Positions 19,563 through 31,875 of a stretch of DNA of 64,000 nucleotides are shown here, in pieces. The notes under the pieces were generated by a model. That model was given only the letters and a program-made list of their open reading frames with translations, did not search any database and was not told the DNA's origin. Position numbers and translations under genes: made by a program. Each line of letters begins with the position of its first letter. Position 1 is the first letter of the stretch. The stretch is taken from NCBI RefSeq assembly GCF_000421185.1, contig NZ_ATWJ01000011.1, positions 124,001 through 188,000 of the forward strand. The letters run 5' to 3'. The DNA comes from Ornithinimicrobium pekingense DSM 21552. Its GTDB lineage: Bacteria; Actinomycetota; Actinomycetes; Actinomycetales; Dermatophilaceae.

Positions 19563-21661
19563 CGGCGGGCCTCCTGAGCCTTCGCGGCCTCCAGGGCGTC
19601 GGTGGTGGCGTAGCGGTGCGTGGTGCCGGGCACGAGGCGCAGGTCGGGGCGGGTCCCGAGCCCGACGCCCCGGTGCACCGAGCGCGGCGCGAAGCGGTCG
19701 CCGTGGACGAAGTCCTGCGGGGAGGGCACGGTGCCGGGCACCTGGTGCAGCCGTTCGGCGCCGGACTCGATCGAGAGCACCGAGCCCAGCAGCCCTCGGG
19801 TGTACTCGTGCCGCGGGTCGAGCAGCAGCTCGGAGGTGGCCCCCTGCTCGACCACCTGCCCGGCGTACATCACCGTGATGCGGTGGGCCAGCTGGGCCAC
19901 GAGCGCCAGGTCGTGGCTGACGAAGACCATCGCGAAGCCCAGCTCACGGCGCAGCTCGTTGAGCAGGTCCACGACCTGCTGCTGCACGGTTACGTCGAGC
20001 GCCGTGGTCGGCTCGTCGGCGATGAGCAGGCGGGGGTTGCGGGTGAGCGCCATCGCGATGAGCACCCGCTGGCGCTGGCCGCCGGAGAGCTCGTGCGGGT
20101 AGGACTTCAGCGTGCGCCGGGGGTCGAGCCCGACCAGCTCCATCAGCTCGGTGGCCGACCGCTTGCCGCCGCGGCGCAGGAGCTGCTGCAGCTGGGAGCT
20201 GACGAGCATGGAGGGGTTGAGGCTGGACAGCGCGTCCTGGTAGACCATCGCCATGTCGTGGCCGCGCAGCGCGTTGCGGCGCCGGGGGTCGAGGGTCAGC
20301 ACGTCCTGGCCGGCGAAGCGGATCTCGCCGGTGATGCGTGCGGTGGGCGGCAGCAGGCCCATGATCGACATAGCGGTGATCGACTTGCCGCAGCCCGACT
20401 CCCCCACCAGACCCATGGTCTCCCCGGGGCGGACGCCGAAGGACACGTCGTCGACGATGTCGACGTCCCCGTGCGCCTGCGGGAAGGCGATGGACAGGTG
20501 GCGCACCTCCAGCAGCGGCTCGGCGGCGGTGTCCTCGTAGACGAGCCGGTCGGTGCGACGCTCCTCCGAGACGCGCAGGGTATGGAGGTTGTCGGCCAGG
20601 AGCGCACGTGCCCGCTCGGCGTCGGTGCGGCCCAGGACGCGGGCACCGCCGTCGACGTCGGCCTGCCCGGTCAGCTCCTGCTCGTCCTGCTCGCCGTCGA
20701 CCGGCAGCGGGACGGTGCTGCCGGTCGCGCCGACGGTGGCCACCTCCTCGGCGGCGGGGGCCGTCCCGGCCGTCACCTCGTCGACGTCCACGGGCCGGCG
20801 CACCCGGGGGCTGGCGAGCGCGTCGGTGAGGCCCTCGGCGAGGACGTTGAGGGACAGCACCGTCAGCAGGATCATCAGGCCGGGGAAGAAGGTGGGCCAC
20901 CAGTAGCCCGACAGCAGCAGCTGCTTGCCCTCGGCCAGGATGTTGCCCCACGACGGGTCCGGCGGGCGGACACCGGCGTTGATGAACGACAGCGAGGCCT
21001 CGAGCACGATGGCGTCGGCGACGAGCACGGTGGCGAAGACCATGATCGGCGCCAGGGTGTTGCGGGCGACGTGCTTGACCAGGATGCGGGGCGTCCCGGC
21101 CCCCATGACGCGGGACGCGGCGACGTAGTCCTCGCCGAACTGCGCCAGCACGTTGGCCCGGATGACCCGGGACAGCTGCGGCATGTAGAGGAAGCCGATG
21201 GCGAAGATGATCACCGGCAGGCTCGTGCCCCAGACCGCGACGAAGACGGCGGCCAGGGCGATGCCCGGAAAGCTCATGATGATGTCGAGGACCCGCATGA
21301 GGACCTCGGAGACGACCTTGCCGCTGGTGGCGGCCACGGAGCCGAGCACGGCCGCCGCCAGCAGCGCGCCGCCGGTGGCGAGGACACCGATGAGCAGCGA
21401 GGACCGCGCACCGTAGACCACGCGGGCGAAGATGTCGCGGCCGCTGCCGTCGGTGCCGAACCAGTGCTCGGGGCCGGGCGGCTGCACGGGGGTGCCGATG
21501 GCGTAGGGGCCGGCCGGCACGAGCACCGGGGCCAGCAGCGCCGCCAGCCCGAGCAGCACGAGGAAGCCGAGGGCGACCTTCGACGTGAGGGGCAGGTCCC
21601 GCAGGGCGCCCAGGCGCGCGCCGGAGACGGAGGTGAGTCGGTCGGAGAGACGGCGTCGCAT
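19559..21661 (-). CDS. Fused permease-ATPase of the sialic acid ABC importer (SiaG-like)
   Basis: A 700-residue fusion of a DppC-type permease and a DppD-type ATPase. Residues 1 to about 290 hold an N-terminal cytoplasmic segment and about six membrane helices with the permease coupling loop (EDYVAASRVMGAGTPRILVKHVARN). A charged linker of about 90 residues follows. The ATPase (about 385-660) has Walker A GESGCGKS, signature LSGGQRQR, Walker B LLIADEPTTALD and VSHD. Such fusions are characteristic of the sialic acid transporter of corynebacteria. The ATG overlaps the stop of the permease before it (TGATG). Confidence 0.88.
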   Translation of the reverse strand: MRRRLSDRLTSVSGARLGALRDLPLTSKVALGFLVLLGLAALLAPVLVPAGPYAIGTPVQPPGPEHWFGTDGSGRDIFARVVYGARSSLLIGVLATGGALLAAAVLGSVAATSGKVVSEVLMRVLDIIMSFPGIALAAVFVAVWGTSLPVIIFAIGFLYMPQLSRVIRANVLAQFGEDYVAASRVMGAGTPRILVKHVARNTLAPIMVFATVLVADAIVLEASLSFINAGVRPPDPSWGNILAEGKQLLLSGYWWPTFFPGLMILLTVLSLNVLAEGLTDALASPRVRRPVDVDEVTAGTAPAAEEVATVGATGSTVPLPVDGEQDEQELTGQADVDGGARVLGRTDAERARALLADNLHTLRVSEERRTDRLVYEDTAAEPLLEVRHLSIAFPQAHGDVDIVDDVSFGVRPGETMGLVGESGCGKSITAMSIMGLLPPTARITGEIRFAGQDVLTLDPRRRNALRGHDMAMVYQDALSSLNPSMLVSSQLQQLLRRGGKRSATELMELVGLDPRRTLKSYPHELSGGQRQRVLIAMALTRNPRLLIADEPTTALDVTVQQQVVDLLNELRRELGFAMVFVSHDLALVAQLAHRITVMYAGQVVEQGATSELLLDPRHEYTRGLLGSVLSIESGAERLHQVPGTVPSPQDFVHGDRFAPRSVHRGVGLGTRPDLRLVPGTTHRYATTDALEAAKAQEARR

Positions 21662-22632
21662 CAGATGTTCCGGATCCTCGGGTTGACCAGCACGTAGAGC
21701 AGGTCGACCACGATGTTGACGACGATGAAGGCGATGGCGACGACGAGCGTGACGCCCTGCACGAGGAAGACGTCGTTGCGGGTGACCCCGTCGAGGATGA
21801 GCTGGCCCATCGCGCGGATGTTGAAGATGATCTCGATGATCACGGCGCCACCCATGAGGTAGCCGACCCGCAGCCCGAGCACGGTCAGCGGCGTGATGAG
21901 CGCGTTGCGCAGCACGTTGCGGGCCACGACCTCGCGCCGAGGGATGCCCGAGCCGATCGCGGTGCGGACGTAGTCACGGTCCAGCTCCTCCACCATCGCC
22001 GTGCGCACGACCCGCGTGAGCGAGCCGGCGACCGGCACGGCCAGCGCCAGCGCCGGCAGCACGATGTTGGAGGTGTACTGCCCCGGGTCCTGGGCGAAGG
22101 GCACCCACTGCAGGATCAGCGCGGGGAAGACCCCCCACCCGCCCGGCACCGTGCCGAGCCACTGGATGAGCAGGATCGCCAGCCAGAACGACGGCGTGGC
22201 CAGCGCGGCGATCGAGGCCACCCGGATCGCCTGGTCGACGAACCGGTCGCGGTAGAGCGCGGCCAGCACGCCCAGCACCAGCGACAGGACGATCGCGATC
22301 GCCAGCCCGATGAACGTCAGCTGGAGCGTGATCGGGAAGGCCGCCGCGACCACCTCCGTGACGGGGGCGTTGCCGCTGGTCGTGCCGAGGTCGCCGCGCA
22401 GCATACCCACGAGGAAGCTCAGGTAGCGGGTCAGGAGCGGCTGGTCCAGGCCGTTGCGCTCGCGGTAGGCCTCCAGGGCCTCGGGCGAGGCCGACTCCCC
22501 CAGCGCCAGCCGGGCGGGGTCGGCCGGCGAGAGCGACATCACCAGGAACACCAGCAGGGTGACTCCCAGGATCATCACCGGCAGCGCCATGAGGCGCCGG
22601 CCGATCAGTCTGAGCAGGTTGGACACGGGCAT
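21661..22632 (-). CDS. ABC importer permease (SiaF/DppB-like)
   Basis: A 323-residue inner-membrane permease of the DppB type with about six transmembrane helices: an N-terminal helix (LPVMILGVTLLVFLVMSLS), then the family motif DPARLALGESASPEALE, and the cytoplasmic coupling loop DRDYVRTAIGSGIPRREVVARN. It pairs with the permease half of the next gene to form the channel. Separated from the substrate-binding protein gene by 124 nt that hold a long perfect hairpin. Confidence 0.9.
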   Translation of the reverse strand: MPVSNLLRLIGRRLMALPVMILGVTLLVFLVMSLSPADPARLALGESASPEALEAYRERNGLDQPLLTRYLSFLVGMLRGDLGTTSGNAPVTEVVAAAFPITLQLTFIGLAIAIVLSLVLGVLAALYRDRFVDQAIRVASIAALATPSFWLAILLIQWLGTVPGGWGVFPALILQWVPFAQDPGQYTSNIVLPALALAVPVAGSLTRVVRTAMVEELDRDYVRTAIGSGIPRREVVARNVLRNALITPLTVLGLRVGYLMGGAVIIEIIFNIRAMGQLILDGVTRNDVFLVQGVTLVVAIAFIVVNIVVDLLYVLVNPRIRNI

Positions 22633-22708
22633 CTCCTCGGGTGCGAGCGCGGGGCGGCCGGGCCGCCGGGTCGGGGCAGGGTATGCGGTGCGCTCGGGGC
22701 AGGACGGG

Positions 22709-22749
22709 CCCGCGGGCGGCGCGGGTGCAGGGGGTGCGCCGCCCGCGGG
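22709..22749 (-). other. Long perfect hairpin between transporter genes
   Basis: CCCGCGGGCGGCGC (22709-22722) and GCGCCGCCCGCGGG (22736-22749) form a perfect 14-bp stem around a 13-nt loop, starting 7 nt after the stop of the binding-protein gene. No T run follows. Hairpins at this place in other importer operons protect the binding-protein part of the message or attenuate the rest, giving excess binding protein; that is inferred here. Confidence 0.6.
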
Positions 22750-22756
22750 AGCGGGG

Positions 22757-24388
22757 TCAGGCCGTGGTCCCTACGTCCACGAAGGACAGGCCGGTCAGCG
22801 AGATGGGCTCGAAGTCCACCAGGGACTCCTCGTCCCAGGCGGTCGGCGCCTTGCGGTGGAAGAGCGGGTAGAGCGGGACCTCCTCGGAGACCAGGTCGAA
22901 GATCTGGTGCCAGGCGTCCAGCTGACCCTGCTCGTCGGTGGCCTGCAGGCCCTGGTCCAGCAGCGCCTGGACCTGGTCGTAGCTCTCGCTGCCCTTCCAG
23001 TGCATGCGGGAGTCGGTCCACAGGTCCGAGCCGTACCACCAGCGCAGCAGCAGGTCCGCGTCGTTGCCGAAGACCGAGGGGTCACCGGGGGCGATGAAGG
23101 CGTCGAACGCCTCGGGGTTGCCGTCGATGGTGGTGTAGGCGTCGGCCGACTGCTTCTCCTCGAACTGCACGTCCACGCCGACCTCCTTGAGGTTCTCGAC
23201 GATGATCGGCGTGCACTGCTTGACCCAGTCGTGGTTGGTCGCCAGCAGGCGGAAGGAGGAGACGCCGGCCTCCTCGAAGAGGGCCTTGCTCTTGTCCACG
23301 TCGCGGGTGTAGACGACGGAGGCCTCCTGGAAGGCGGGGTGGTCGGGCTGGACGAACGCCCGGGCCGCCTCGGCCTGGCCGGTCAGGCCGGTGCCGATGA
23401 TCGTGTCCATGTCCAGGGCGTAGAGGAAGGCCTGGCGGGCCTTGACGTCGGCGAAGGGGTTGCCCTCGGTGCCGTTGAACATCGCGAAGAGCAGCCCGAA
23501 GCCCTGCACCGACTCGACCGTCGAGGAGGCCTTGAGCTGGTCGATGGACAGGTAGGGGACCGAGTCGACCGCCTGCACGCTCTGCGACTGCAGCGCGTTG
23601 GTGCGGGTGGCCGGGTCGGGGATGATCTGCCAGTTCATGGTCGCGGCGCGGGCCGGACGCGGGCCGGTGTAGTCGTCGTTGCGCTCGAAGGTGATGACCT
23701 TGCTGACGCCGCCGTTGTCGGTCATCTGCCACGGGCCGGTGCCGACCGGGTTGGCGTCGAAGGCCTCGGCGTCGCCGCTGGCGGCCGCCTGGGGCACGAT
23801 CTTGACGACCGAGAGCCGCTCAGCCAGGACCCCGACGGGGTACTCCAGGTCGATGGTGACCGTCTTCTCGTCCTTGGCGGTGACGCCGGAGATGAACGGG
23901 ATGAAGCCGGCGTAGAGGGAGGCGTTCTCCGGGTCGAGGACGCGCTCGAAGGAGAAGACGACGTCCTCGGCGGTGACCGGCGTGCCGTCGTGGAAGACCG
24001 CGCCGTCACGCAGCGTGACGTCGACCGACGTGCCGCCGTCGGAGACCGCCGGCAGCTCGGACGCCAGGGCCGGGTAGACCTCGCGGGAGGCGGGGTCGAG
24101 CTCGGTCAGGCCCTCCATGGTGTGCCAGTTGGCGGCCACGGTCAGGGCGGCGGTGGTGGTCATCGGGTCGTAGCCGTTGGTCCCCAGCTCGTAGGAGATG
24201 GCGGCGGTGATGGTGCCGTTCTCGGCGGCGTCGTCACCGCCGGTGGAGGTGGCGGTGTCCGCAGCGGCGCCGTCCTCGTCCGGAGCGCAGGCTGCGAGAC
24301 TGGCGGCCAGCCCGGCGGCCAGGCCCATGGTGCCGGTCAGCCGGAGGAAGCCGCGCCGGCTGGCCTGGTGGTTCAGTGCGTTCGTCAT
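22757..24388 (-). CDS. Solute-binding lipoprotein of the sialic acid ABC importer (SiaE-like)
   Basis: A 543-residue family 5 extracellular binding protein. The N-terminus has a twin-arginine motif (SRRGFLRLTG) and a lipobox (LAASLAAC), so it is probably exported folded and lipid-anchored. The mature part carries the family hallmarks DPMTTTAALTVAANWHTMEGL, LRDGAVFHDGTPVTAEDVVFSFER and GTGPWQM. Family 5 members bind peptides, nickel, sugars or sialic acid; the operon points to sialic acid. First gene of the nine-gene minus-strand operon; its promoter lies in the 145-nt region shared with the divergent regulator. Confidence 0.9.
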   Translation of the reverse strand: MTNALNHQASRRGFLRLTGTMGLAAGLAASLAACAPDEDGAAADTATSTGGDDAAENGTITAAISYELGTNGYDPMTTTAALTVAANWHTMEGLTELDPASREVYPALASELPAVSDGGTSVDVTLRDGAVFHDGTPVTAEDVVFSFERVLDPENASLYAGFIPFISGVTAKDEKTVTIDLEYPVGVLAERLSVVKIVPQAAASGDAEAFDANPVGTGPWQMTDNGGVSKVITFERNDDYTGPRPARAATMNWQIIPDPATRTNALQSQSVQAVDSVPYLSIDQLKASSTVESVQGFGLLFAMFNGTEGNPFADVKARQAFLYALDMDTIIGTGLTGQAEAARAFVQPDHPAFQEASVVYTRDVDKSKALFEEAGVSSFRLLATNHDWVKQCTPIIVENLKEVGVDVQFEEKQSADAYTTIDGNPEAFDAFIAPGDPSVFGNDADLLLRWWYGSDLWTDSRMHWKGSESYDQVQALLDQGLQATDEQGQLDAWHQIFDLVSEEVPLYPLFHRKAPTAWDEESLVDFEPISLTGLSFVDVGTTA

Positions 24389-24430
24389 TGGTACGCATAC
24401 CTCTCGTCGTGCGCTGCAACGCGCTCACAT

Positions 24431-24450
24431 GACATCGGACATCTGACGTC
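24431..24450. promoter_or_regulatory. Tandem-repeat operator, probably for the GntR-family regulator
   Basis: Three copies of GAC(A/G)TC with a 7-bp period: GACATC 24431-24436, GACATC 24438-24443, GACGTC 24445-24450. Direct repeats with about one helical turn per 1.5 copies resemble the three GGTATA repeats bound by E. coli NanR, also a FadR-type GntR protein. The block sits at the predicted start of the transporter operon and over the -35 region of the regulator gene. Confidence 0.55.
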
Positions 24451-24458
24451 GGGCAGAG

Positions 24459-24485
24459 ACTATAGTGAGCACCGGCTCCCGTCAA
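24459..24485 (-). promoter_or_regulatory. Divergent promoter core between regulator and sialic acid operon
   Basis: ACTATAGT (24459-24466) is a palindrome that supplies a TATAGT -10 box on both strands. For the minus strand a TTGACG -35 lies at 24480-24485 with a 15-bp spacer, predicting a start near 24452 for the transporter operon. For the plus strand the same box would serve the regulator gene, with a poor -35 near 24436-24441. Confidence 0.5.
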
Positions 24486-24533
24486 CGACCGGGGCGTCGC
24501 ACCGGCGCTCCTACCCCCCAGGAGGACGCACGC

Positions 24534-25301
24534 GTGAACACCGCCGCCGGCAGCTCGGTCGCCCGACGCAAGGCCCAGTGGTCCACCGTCGAGGAGATCA
24601 AGCAGTACATCCTCGAGCTGCGCCTCCACCCGGGCGACCCCCTGCCCACCGAGACCGAGCTGTGCGAGGCGCTCGGCGTCTCGCGCTCCTCGGTGCGAGA
24701 GGCGATGCGGACGCTGAGCTCCCTGGACATCGTGGAGGTGCGGCACGGGCACGGCAGCTTCGTCGGCGGCCTGTCCATGTCGCCGCTGGTCTCAGGGCTG
24801 ATCTTCCGCAGCGTGCTCGACTCCGAGGGCGACCTGCGCACGCTGCGCGAGGTGGTCGACCTGCGGATCGCGCTCGACCTGGGCACCGCCGAGGAGCTGG
24901 TCGAGCTGCACCGCGGCGGACCGCCGCGCGACGACCTGCGCGGGCTGGTCGAGCGGATGCGCCAGCACACCGCCCGCGGGGAGGGCTTCGCCGAGGAGGA
25001 CGGCGCGTTCCACCGCGAGCTGCTGGCCGGCCTGGACAACACGATCGTGCGCCAGCTCGTCAGCGCGCTGTGGGAGGTGCACACCGAGGTCGTGCCCAAG
25101 CTGGGGCTGCCGCCGGCCCGCGACATCGACAAGACCGTCGAGGCGCACGAGGCGATGCTCGACGCGCTGGAGGCCGGTGACGTCGAGGCCTACCGCACCG
25201 CCGTCGCCGACCACTACCAGCCGCTCCTGACCGCGATCGAGGCCGCCGTGGCCAGCAACTCGGCCACGCCCGCCGCACCGCGCGAGGCCCGCATCTCCTG
25301 A
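24534..25301 (+). CDS. GntR-family (FadR subfamily) regulator, probable NanR
   Basis: A 255-residue repressor. Residues about 20-90 are the GntR winged helix (IKQYILELRLHPGDPLPTE, ALGVSRSSVREAMRTL, HGHGSFV). Residues about 100-240 are an FCD ligand-binding domain (LREVVDLRIALDLGTAEEL, DGAFHRELLAGLDN, VEAHEAMLDALEAGD). It is divergent from the sialic acid operon and very probably controls it, with sialic acid or ManNAc-6-P as candidate effectors. GTG 24534 is chosen because AGGAGG lies 8 nt before it and because the longer in-frame start at 24465 would fall inside the -10 box. Confidence 0.87.
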   Translation: MNTAAGSSVARRKAQWSTVEEIKQYILELRLHPGDPLPTETELCEALGVSRSSVREAMRTLSSLDIVEVRHGHGSFVGGLSMSPLVSGLIFRSVLDSEGDLRTLREVVDLRIALDLGTAEELVELHRGGPPRDDLRGLVERMRQHTARGEGFAEEDGAFHRELLAGLDNTIVRQLVSALWEVHTEVVPKLGLPPARDIDKTVEAHEAMLDALEAGDVEAYRTAVADHYQPLLTAIEAAVASNSATPAAPREARIS

Positions 25302-25321
25302 CCGGTCGGCGCGTCCACGAC

Positions 25322-25374
25322 GGCGAACGGCCCTCGTGCCGAGGAAGCTACCCCGGCACGAAGGCACGTTCGCC
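25322..25374. terminator. Long hairpin between convergent regulator and ilvD
   Basis: GGCGAACGGCCCTCGTGCC (25322-25340) pairs almost fully with the block at 25355-25374 (GGCACGAAGG then CACGTTCGCC) around a 14-nt loop. No T run. Its symmetry suits termination on both strands. Confidence 0.55.
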
Positions 25375-25389
25375 GGCACGTCCGCGACG

Positions 25390-30494
<5,105 letters not shown>

Positions 30495-30568
30495 GATCTG
30501 GTCCTAGTCGCGTGGGGTGCGGGTGTGTGCGGGTGCTGAGGAGGAGCGGGGCAGGAGGCTCGGGCAAC

Positions 30569-30602
30569 AAAAAACCCCTCGGCCCGGAGGGCAAACGAGG
30601 GG
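30569..30602 (-). terminator. Attenuator terminator in the ilvB leader
   Basis: On the minus strand CCCCTCG and CGAGGGG (genomic 30596-30602 and 30575-30581), with an inner GCCC/GGGC stem, are followed by six T (genomic A run 30569-30574). It lies between the leader peptide and ilvB, about 75 nt before the ilvB ATG, so it must be read through for expression. Confidence 0.85.
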
Positions 30603-30622
30603 AGGACGCGTCTCGGCTGGAG

Positions 30623-30673
30623 TCAGGCCGTGGCGCGTCCCGGGCTAATAAGTACGAGGGCGAAAAGGTGCAT
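30623..30673 (-). CDS. ilv leader peptide (attenuation control)
   Basis: A 16-codon ORF reading MHLFALVLISPGRATA. Residues 3-9 are mostly branched-chain, encoded by CTT, CTC, GTA, CTT and ATT, codons that are rare in this GC-rich DNA. A stalled ribosome here would free the downstream leader to avoid the terminator at 30569-30602; the end of the ORF (GGGACGCG) can pair with CGCGTCC just before that terminator. This is the classical arrangement for control by leucine, valine and isoleucine tRNA charging. Confidence 0.85.
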   Translation of the reverse strand: MHLFALVLISPGRATA

Positions 30674-30679
30674 GTCGCC

Positions 30680-30708
30680 ACCTTCCCCCATCGCTGCCGC
30701 GACGTCAA
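30680..30708 (-). promoter_or_regulatory. Promoter of the ilvBNCD operon
   Basis: On the minus strand TTGACG (30703-30708), a 17-bp spacer and GAAGGT (30680-30685), then 6 nt to the leader-peptide ATG, so the leader peptide is probably translated from a leaderless message. The -10 is weak (only A2 and T6 match). GGAAGG in the same place could alternatively be a ribosome binding site. Confidence 0.45.
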
Positions 30709-30754
30709 CCCCCTTGGATGGATATGTGAGGGAGGGCACACTCATGCACTTATC

Positions 30755-30793
30755 GATATGTCGTTGACATATCTCGACGCATCATGTCATTCT
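30755..30793 (+). promoter_or_regulatory. Promoter and palindromic operator of the PadR gene
   Basis: GATATGTC (30755-30762) and GACATATC (30766-30773) are perfect 8-bp arms with a 3-nt spacer, containing ATGT...ACAT as in PadR-type sites. The right half overlaps a TTGACA -35 (30764-30769), followed after 18 bp by CATTCT (30788-30793). A dimer bound here would block the promoter, so autoregulation is likely. The stretch is notably AT-rich for this genome. Confidence 0.55.
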
Positions 30794-30851
30794 CGACAGC
30801 AGAGCGCGGCCGCGTCGAACCGGGTGGTCGCCCTGACATCAGGAGGCAGAC

Positions 30852-31694
30852 ATGACCTACCGCGGACGCGGGTCGGGCTTCGACCCCGAGCAGTTCTTCG
30901 GCCCCGAGGGGCCCTTCGGCCCCCGCGGCCCGCTGGGGCCCGGTGGCATCTTCGGACCCGCCGGCCCGTTCGGCACCGGCGGCGGCTGGGGCCACTGGTC
31001 CGGCGAGCCGGGGCCGGGCCGTCACGGCCACGGCCCGCGCGGCGGTGGCCGGGGTCGCCCCCGCGCCCGCCGCGGTGACGTGCGCAACGCGATCCTGAAG
31101 CTGCTGGTGGAGGAGCCGCTCAACGGCTACCAGCTCATGCAGCGCATCGCCGAGGGCACCGAGGGCAGCTGGCGCCCCAGCTCCGGGGCGATCTACCCCG
31201 CCCTCGCCCAGCTGGAGGACGAGGGCCTGGTCCGGCAGACCGAGGTCGACGGACGCAAGGCCTACGAGCTCACCGACAGCGGCCGCGAGGCGGCCGAGGC
31301 CGGGCCCGACCTGGGCTGGTCGGCCGGCGAGGAGCCCGACGACCCGTGGGCCGGCGGTCAGGGTCGTCGCGGCCAGGGGCGTGGCGGCGCGGGCCCCTTC
31401 GGCGGCTCCGGCCCGTTCGGCGGCTCCGGCCCGTTCGGCGGCGGACGCGCCGGTGGTGGCGGCCGGCGGACCGGCGGGCAGCTGTGGAAGGCCCTGGGCA
31501 GCGTCGCGATGGCGACCCAGGCCGTGGGTCAGGCCGGCGACGCGGCCCTGACCACCGCCGCCTCCGACCTGCTCGAGAGGACGCGCCGCGACCTCTACCG
31601 CCTGCTCGCCGAGGCCGAGGTCGCCCGCGACGACTGGGCCGAGGCCACCGACGACGTCGACGAGGTCGCCGAGGGCGAGATCATCGAGGACTGA
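30852..31694 (+). CDS. PadR-family transcriptional regulator with Gly/Pro-rich arms
   Basis: A 280-residue protein. Residues 1-75 are low complexity with repeated G-P-F-G and G-P-G-G units and then basic residues. Residues about 75-150 are the PadR winged helix ([68 protein letters not shown]). A second Gly-rich stretch contains three copies of GPFGGSG-like units, and the C-terminus (about 225-280) is helical and acidic. AGGAGG before the ATG is a strong ribosome binding site. No transporter or enzyme target is adjacent; the upstream palindrome suggests it controls itself. Confidence 0.82.
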   Translation: MTYRGRGSGFDPEQFFGPEGPFGPRGPLGPGGIFGPAGPFGTGGGWGHWSGEPGPGRHGHGPRGGGRGRPRARRGDVRNAILKLLVEEPLNGYQLMQRIAEGTEGSWRPSSGAIYPALAQLEDEGLVRQTEVDGRKAYELTDSGREAAEAGPDLGWSAGEEPDDPWAGGQGRRGQGRGGAGPFGGSGPFGGSGPFGGGRAGGGGRRTGGQLWKALGSVAMATQAVGQAGDAALTTAASDLLERTRRDLYRLLAEAEVARDDWAEATDDVDEVAEGEIIED

Positions 31695-31738
31695 GGCGAC
31701 CGCATACCCGCAGGACCCCCCACCCGACAGACCCGCCC

Positions 31739-31793
31739 AGTGCCCCACGTGCGTCGCTGCTCCGGCCCCGCCGGGCGACGGAAGTGGGGCACT
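31739..31793. terminator. Large hairpin after the PadR gene
   Basis: AGTGCCCCAC (31739-31748) and GTGGGGCACT (31784-31793) are perfect 10-bp arms; inside them CGTCGC and GCGACG form a second stem. No T run. Probably a terminator separating padR from lpdA. Confidence 0.5.
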
Positions 31794-31875
31794 CGGCGCG
31801 TCCGGCACCTCACGACATACCAGAAGGTGGGGTGCCCGGCGGCGCGTTCACGACCTGTCCGCAATACTTGCCCCC

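Noticed and set aside
24465-24533. Longer start of the GntR regulator at GTG 24465
   Set aside because: It overlaps the TATAGT -10 box, and AGGAGG is placed for GTG 24534.
31390-31445. Tandem DNA repeat in the padR gene
   Set aside because: It encodes three G-P-F-G-G-S-G units of a Gly-rich linker; a protein-level feature, not a mobile or regulatory repeat.
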